A DNA stretch of 46,826 bases from an uncultured Muribaculaceae bacterium (GTDB lineage Bacteria > Bacteroidota > Bacteroidia > Bacteroidales > Muribaculaceae), in contig CAJUMI010000006.1 of assembly GCA_910587545.1 (NCBI GenBank), positions 4,120 through 50,945 on the forward strand, read 5' to 3'. Both the position numbers and the translations under genes were made by a program. Each line of letters opens with the position of its first letter. The stretch's first letter is position 1. A model generated the notes under the pieces. The model searched no databases and was not told where the DNA came from. It saw only the letters and a list, made by a program, of their open reading frames with translations. Shown in pieces: positions 45,001-46,826 of this stretch.

Positions 45001-46826
45001 GTCTCGGACGCGAGACTACGAGACTGACCGCGGCTCCCGACCCCGATGAACTCTTTTTCGAGGTGATACCGTGGCCGAAAAACGAGGCAAGAGCAATACC
45101 CCCTCTGATAAAGCAAGGTGATTTCTACGCCACGCTGACAGAGTATGACGCGATGGACAGGCCGTACCGCACATGGGCGCCGGTGTACGTCGACGCCAAA
45201 CATCCGACAGCAAATAATATCGCGACCGCGGCCAATGAACTTTACGGCACCGAATATGCCTATACGACTACATTCTACGAGGCCTCGCCGCTCGCCGTCA
45301 CGACGGGATCGCTTAAGGCGGGCAAGGAATGGCATGACGCAGACCGACGCGTGACGGTGCGCCGCCTGGTCAACGCGGCTTCGGGCGACTATGCATGCCC
45401 CGAATATGAGCAATCGAGCACGCTGCTCAGAAGGTCGCGCTACTATCCCGCAAGCACACTGAGCGTAGAGGAAATCACCGACGAGGAAGGACATGTCACC
45501 ATGACCTTTACCGATCGCCGCGGACTGACGGTGATGACACGCGAGGGAGAGACCGGCGACTGGCATGACACGCGCTATGTCTACAACGATTACGGCGACC
45601 TGCTGTTCGTGATACAGCCGAATTTTCCTGCCTCAGCTGGGATTAAGGACTGTTTCCGTTACGAATACGACGCGCGCGGCAACCGCACACTCGCCGCCGT
45701 GCCCGGCGGCACGGAGACGCGCTACCGCTATGACACGCGCAACCGTCTGTTTGCCGAACAGGACGGCAACATGCGCGACCGCGGAGAGTGGATCGTGCAT
45801 CATTACGACAATCTCGGCCGGCCGGCATTCTCCGCTGTGGCTACAGCGACCGACAGCGAGATCGAGAGCGCGGCAGCCCGGACGCTCAGTTTCATCACAC
45901 CGGGCATGGCGAGCTTCCTTTACAACAATACCGGCGGTTACGTATGCCGGACAAAATACCCTCTGACCATTACCGAACTTGTCGATGCTCATTATTACGA
46001 CTCCTACGACTTCACGATCGATCTTAACGAGGGGTGGGATGACTACTACACCCCGCCGCCGCTTTACTCACGGCCGCGCGCCTCGGCGGCCGGATTGGAG
46101 ACAGGGACGGCCGCCGGCGGATGGCTCGAGACGGTGTTCTACGACAACGCCGGCCGCATTGTGCGCCGCGTCTCCGGCGATATGAAGAAAACGCCCGATA
46201 AAGAGACATATCTCCGCTACAGTTACGAGGGCAATCTCTCCGGTCAGTTAGAACGAACTGTCGCCCCGCAGGCAGTAACTCTCACCTCAGAGAACACCTA
46301 TTGGTCATCGGGGCATTTGAAGCAGGCCAAAATCACGCAGAACGACAGCACGGCGCTTTTCGTGTACTCCTACGACCGCGCCGGGCGCGTCGACACGATA
46401 AAAGTCGGCGACGATGTGAGACGCACGTTCACCTACGATGTGGCAGGGCGTCTGACGGCATCTGACGCGACTACATCGATGAGGCCTGCCGTCCTGCCAC
46501 AGCTGCCCGCCACTGCAGGCACATACACGGCCTCGGCTGCTCTCCCGATCATTGAAAAACGCAGAATATCGTTTTTCAGCGAGACTATCCATTATGCCGA
46601 CGCAGCGGACGGCTGCACGCCGCGCTACGACGGCAGGATATCGGGCCGCAAGTCAGGCGGATATCTCATGGCCTACAGCTATGACATCCACGGACGGCTG
46701 ACGGCCTCTGAGCCTGTGTCGTCGGGCCTTTCAGGCAGCATTGATGCGCCCGATATCGGCACGGAGTACACCTACGACCGCAACGCCAACATCACCTCGA
46801 TGTCGCGCCGCGGCATCATCGACATA
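42018..46826 (+). CDS. Giant RHS/YD-repeat protein, C terminus beyond the window
   Basis: The frame is open for 1603 codons to the last base, so the gene continues outside. It begins MIMKAARMIFLFLLPVISILPGVAQSS, a signal peptide. Residues about 60-115 carry the SpvB/TcdB-like N-terminal motif (ATGAVNLSIPLYTIDIEGL, FTLNYHTSGIKP, GYGWSLQPALRIVRTV). From about residue 840 it has typical YD repeats: YDYDAYGNMREY, YEYDSAGRLILKS, YEYDARGNRTLA, YDNAGRIVRRVSGD, TYDVAGRLTASD and YTYDRNANITSMS. RHS proteins form a hollow shell around a C-terminal toxin or other domain, so the payload should lie downstream. The middle (residues about 118-728) is markedly AT-richer than both ends. It is coupled to the secreted protein upstream. 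Confidence 0.9.
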   Translation, partial: MIMKAARMIFLFLLPVISILPGVAQSSSDLKISPQNNEIISPTPSSAQQMRYQSPQPALATGAVNLSIPLYTIDIEGLKIPFTLNYHTSGIKPLDDPFPCGYGWSLQPALRIVRTVRGRPDEHFDYWGEKISHEDLRGDPHVGYACMVAELWHSGSSISERYDPEKDIFTVSLPSGTYTRVMKRDDNGNILFVGGECDDEIIVSSSGKLENITVTDAQGIIYHFGGDFVEIPEPGPFDVKLFTTSWGIKKIILPSGRTIDFDWSFFFHTDKKIFGGDTYNDQFPTTKYIKPDEERSEALYGLPNNPRGTYHKRMHLASVSFPGGTAAFNYQDTTLSSFVVIAANDTVRKINFGFGKNFPENKFLREINISGEGKYSFDYDPQRFDEPKLWHRQDWWGYYNGKAPRRSPGEICLTPYLELNINRYVNSPATKDWIGHADRTPDEKAMRAGILTRITYPTGGSSCFEYEAHRFPKTRIDSECHISEETDPWLDMGGGLRVTSITTLSQDNHILQYSTYKYDSVVVTSVPSASTFVSTSYAVSLSSSNGDVFPFDYRHTFVGHSSNYMNNHIGEPDIWYAKVTEYGKEGKTEYNFSCVNPPSQEKREWGVLYPLSLNNVFSKGPVLTRKTVYKDCSTGYKPVETTSFAYEKTGWNAIDNSHISRVLLQAVEHLTSSPDFTDGEKFQSPDLVDRPNLKTYKYIYVVTPQHLICDYTPYRISCYPLNLISERLKSKSVTYHRDNGDFTQTETYEYKPGTSIVTSVVTTVTGDDRTERVDLTYPSASGTAVERAMVNANITATPLKTRHTFGTAVTEARREMKHYGNRVYRPAKVWLTRGGDTRLAGSYDYDAYGNMREYRGEDSVATSYLWGYGGIYPVYRIDGAGFAEIEALVQNVNALGGNADLADLTAKLEKPGQRHVTKALWKPLVGMTSLRQPCGLTESYEYDSAGRLILKSVDGHGPVEGYSYHVREGRQNYMTSSTYNSENSSATRLIVNYDGLGRETTRLTAAPDPDELFFEVIPWPKNEARAIPPLIKQGDFYATLTEYDAMDRPYRTWAPVYVDAKHPTANNIATAANELYGTEYAYTTTFYEASPLAVTTGSLKAGKEWHDADRRVTVRRLVNAASGDYACPEYEQSSTLLRRSRYYPASTLSVEEITDEEGHVTMTFTDRRGLTVMTREGETGDWHDTRYVYNDYGDLLFVIQPNFPASAGIKDCFRYEYDARGNRTLAAVPGGTETRYRYDTRNRLFAEQDGNMRDRGEWIVHHYDNLGRPAFSAVATATDSEIESAAARTLSFITPGMASFLYNNTGGYVCRTKYPLTITELVDAHYYDSYDFTIDLNEGWDDYYTPPPLYSRPRASAAGLETGTAAGGWLETVFYDNAGRIVRRVSGDMKKTPDKETYLRYSYEGNLSGQLERTVAPQAVTLTSENTYWSSGHLKQAKITQNDSTALFVYSYDRAGRVDTIKVGDDVRRTFTYDVAGRLTASDATTSMRPAVLPQLPATAGTYTASAALPIIEKRRISFFSETIHYADAADGCTPRYDGRISGRKSGGYLMAYSYDIHGRLTASEPVSSGLSGSIDAPDIGTEYTYDRNANITSMSRRGIIDI

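Noticed and set aside
1..46826. CRISPR array, rRNA operon, integrated phage or intact insertion sequence
   Set aside because: No regular short repeats with spacers, no rRNA-like stretch, no transposase, integrase or phage structural genes were seen. The ATPase and zeta-toxin fragments are the only decayed accessory pieces.

Overview
Organism. The window looks like a chromosomal piece of a gut-type Bacteroidales bacterium, plausibly Muribaculaceae. The reasons are a SusC/SusD polysaccharide utilization locus (PUL), many lipoproteins with Bacteroidetes-type lipoboxes, repeated TAnnTTTG -7 promoter boxes, a type IX secretion plug protein, a B. thetaiotaomicron-like DPP III, and fairly GC-rich coding sequence. 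The genus cannot be fixed from the sequence alone. No rRNA, CRISPR array or intact insertion sequence was seen. Layout. (1) 1-6520, plus strand: the end of an outer-membrane porin-like gene with its terminator, then dxr, rseP and an RlmI-type rRNA methyltransferase, then an M49 dipeptidyl peptidase lipoprotein. (2) 6541-8424, minus strand: an ECF sigma factor, a membrane-anchored presumed anti-sigma gene broken by a one-base frameshift, and a secreted DUF5024-like protein. (3) 8430-9100: a scar region with an inverted repeat, the 3' remnant of a DUF234-type ATPase and three copies of a short repeat. (4) 9115-27663, minus strand: a large glycan locus. Reading in transcription order it has an N-acetylhexosamine-kinase-like gene, a GH109 gene, a DUF6377-type sensor-regulator (frameshifted), SusC, SusD, a DUF1735 plus F5/8C surface lipoprotein, a terminator-like hairpin, then GH27, GH97, GH3, an alpha/beta esterase and an SGNH esterase. 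(5) 27721-34818: tRNA-Arg(CCG), and housekeeping genes ung, T9SS plug, DUF3109, yraN, a CLC channel (opposite strand), ybaK, aroC and a TIGR01212 radical SAM gene. (6) 34888-40858: a zeta-toxin-like remnant, an M3 peptidase lipoprotein and a tricorn-like protease. (7) 40916-46826: a promoter and a translationally coupled pair, a small secreted protein and a giant RHS/YD-repeat protein that runs off the window end. How the genes work together. SusC/D and the surface lipoprotein should capture and import a glycan. GH27, GH97 and GH3 would cut alpha-galactosyl, alpha-glucosyl and beta-linked residues, and two esterases would remove acyl groups. GH109 could release N-acetylgalactosamine, which the neighbouring kinase could phosphorylate at C1. 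The regulator that sits directly upstream of susC reads as broken, and the susC leader carries a terminator-like hairpin downstream of every promoter box I could find. Three extracytoplasmic or periplasmic peptidases (M49, M3, tricorn-like) suggest active peptide processing. The least explained system is the RHS pair at the end: the giant gene has GC-rich ends around a markedly AT-richer middle, which looks like a swapped module.
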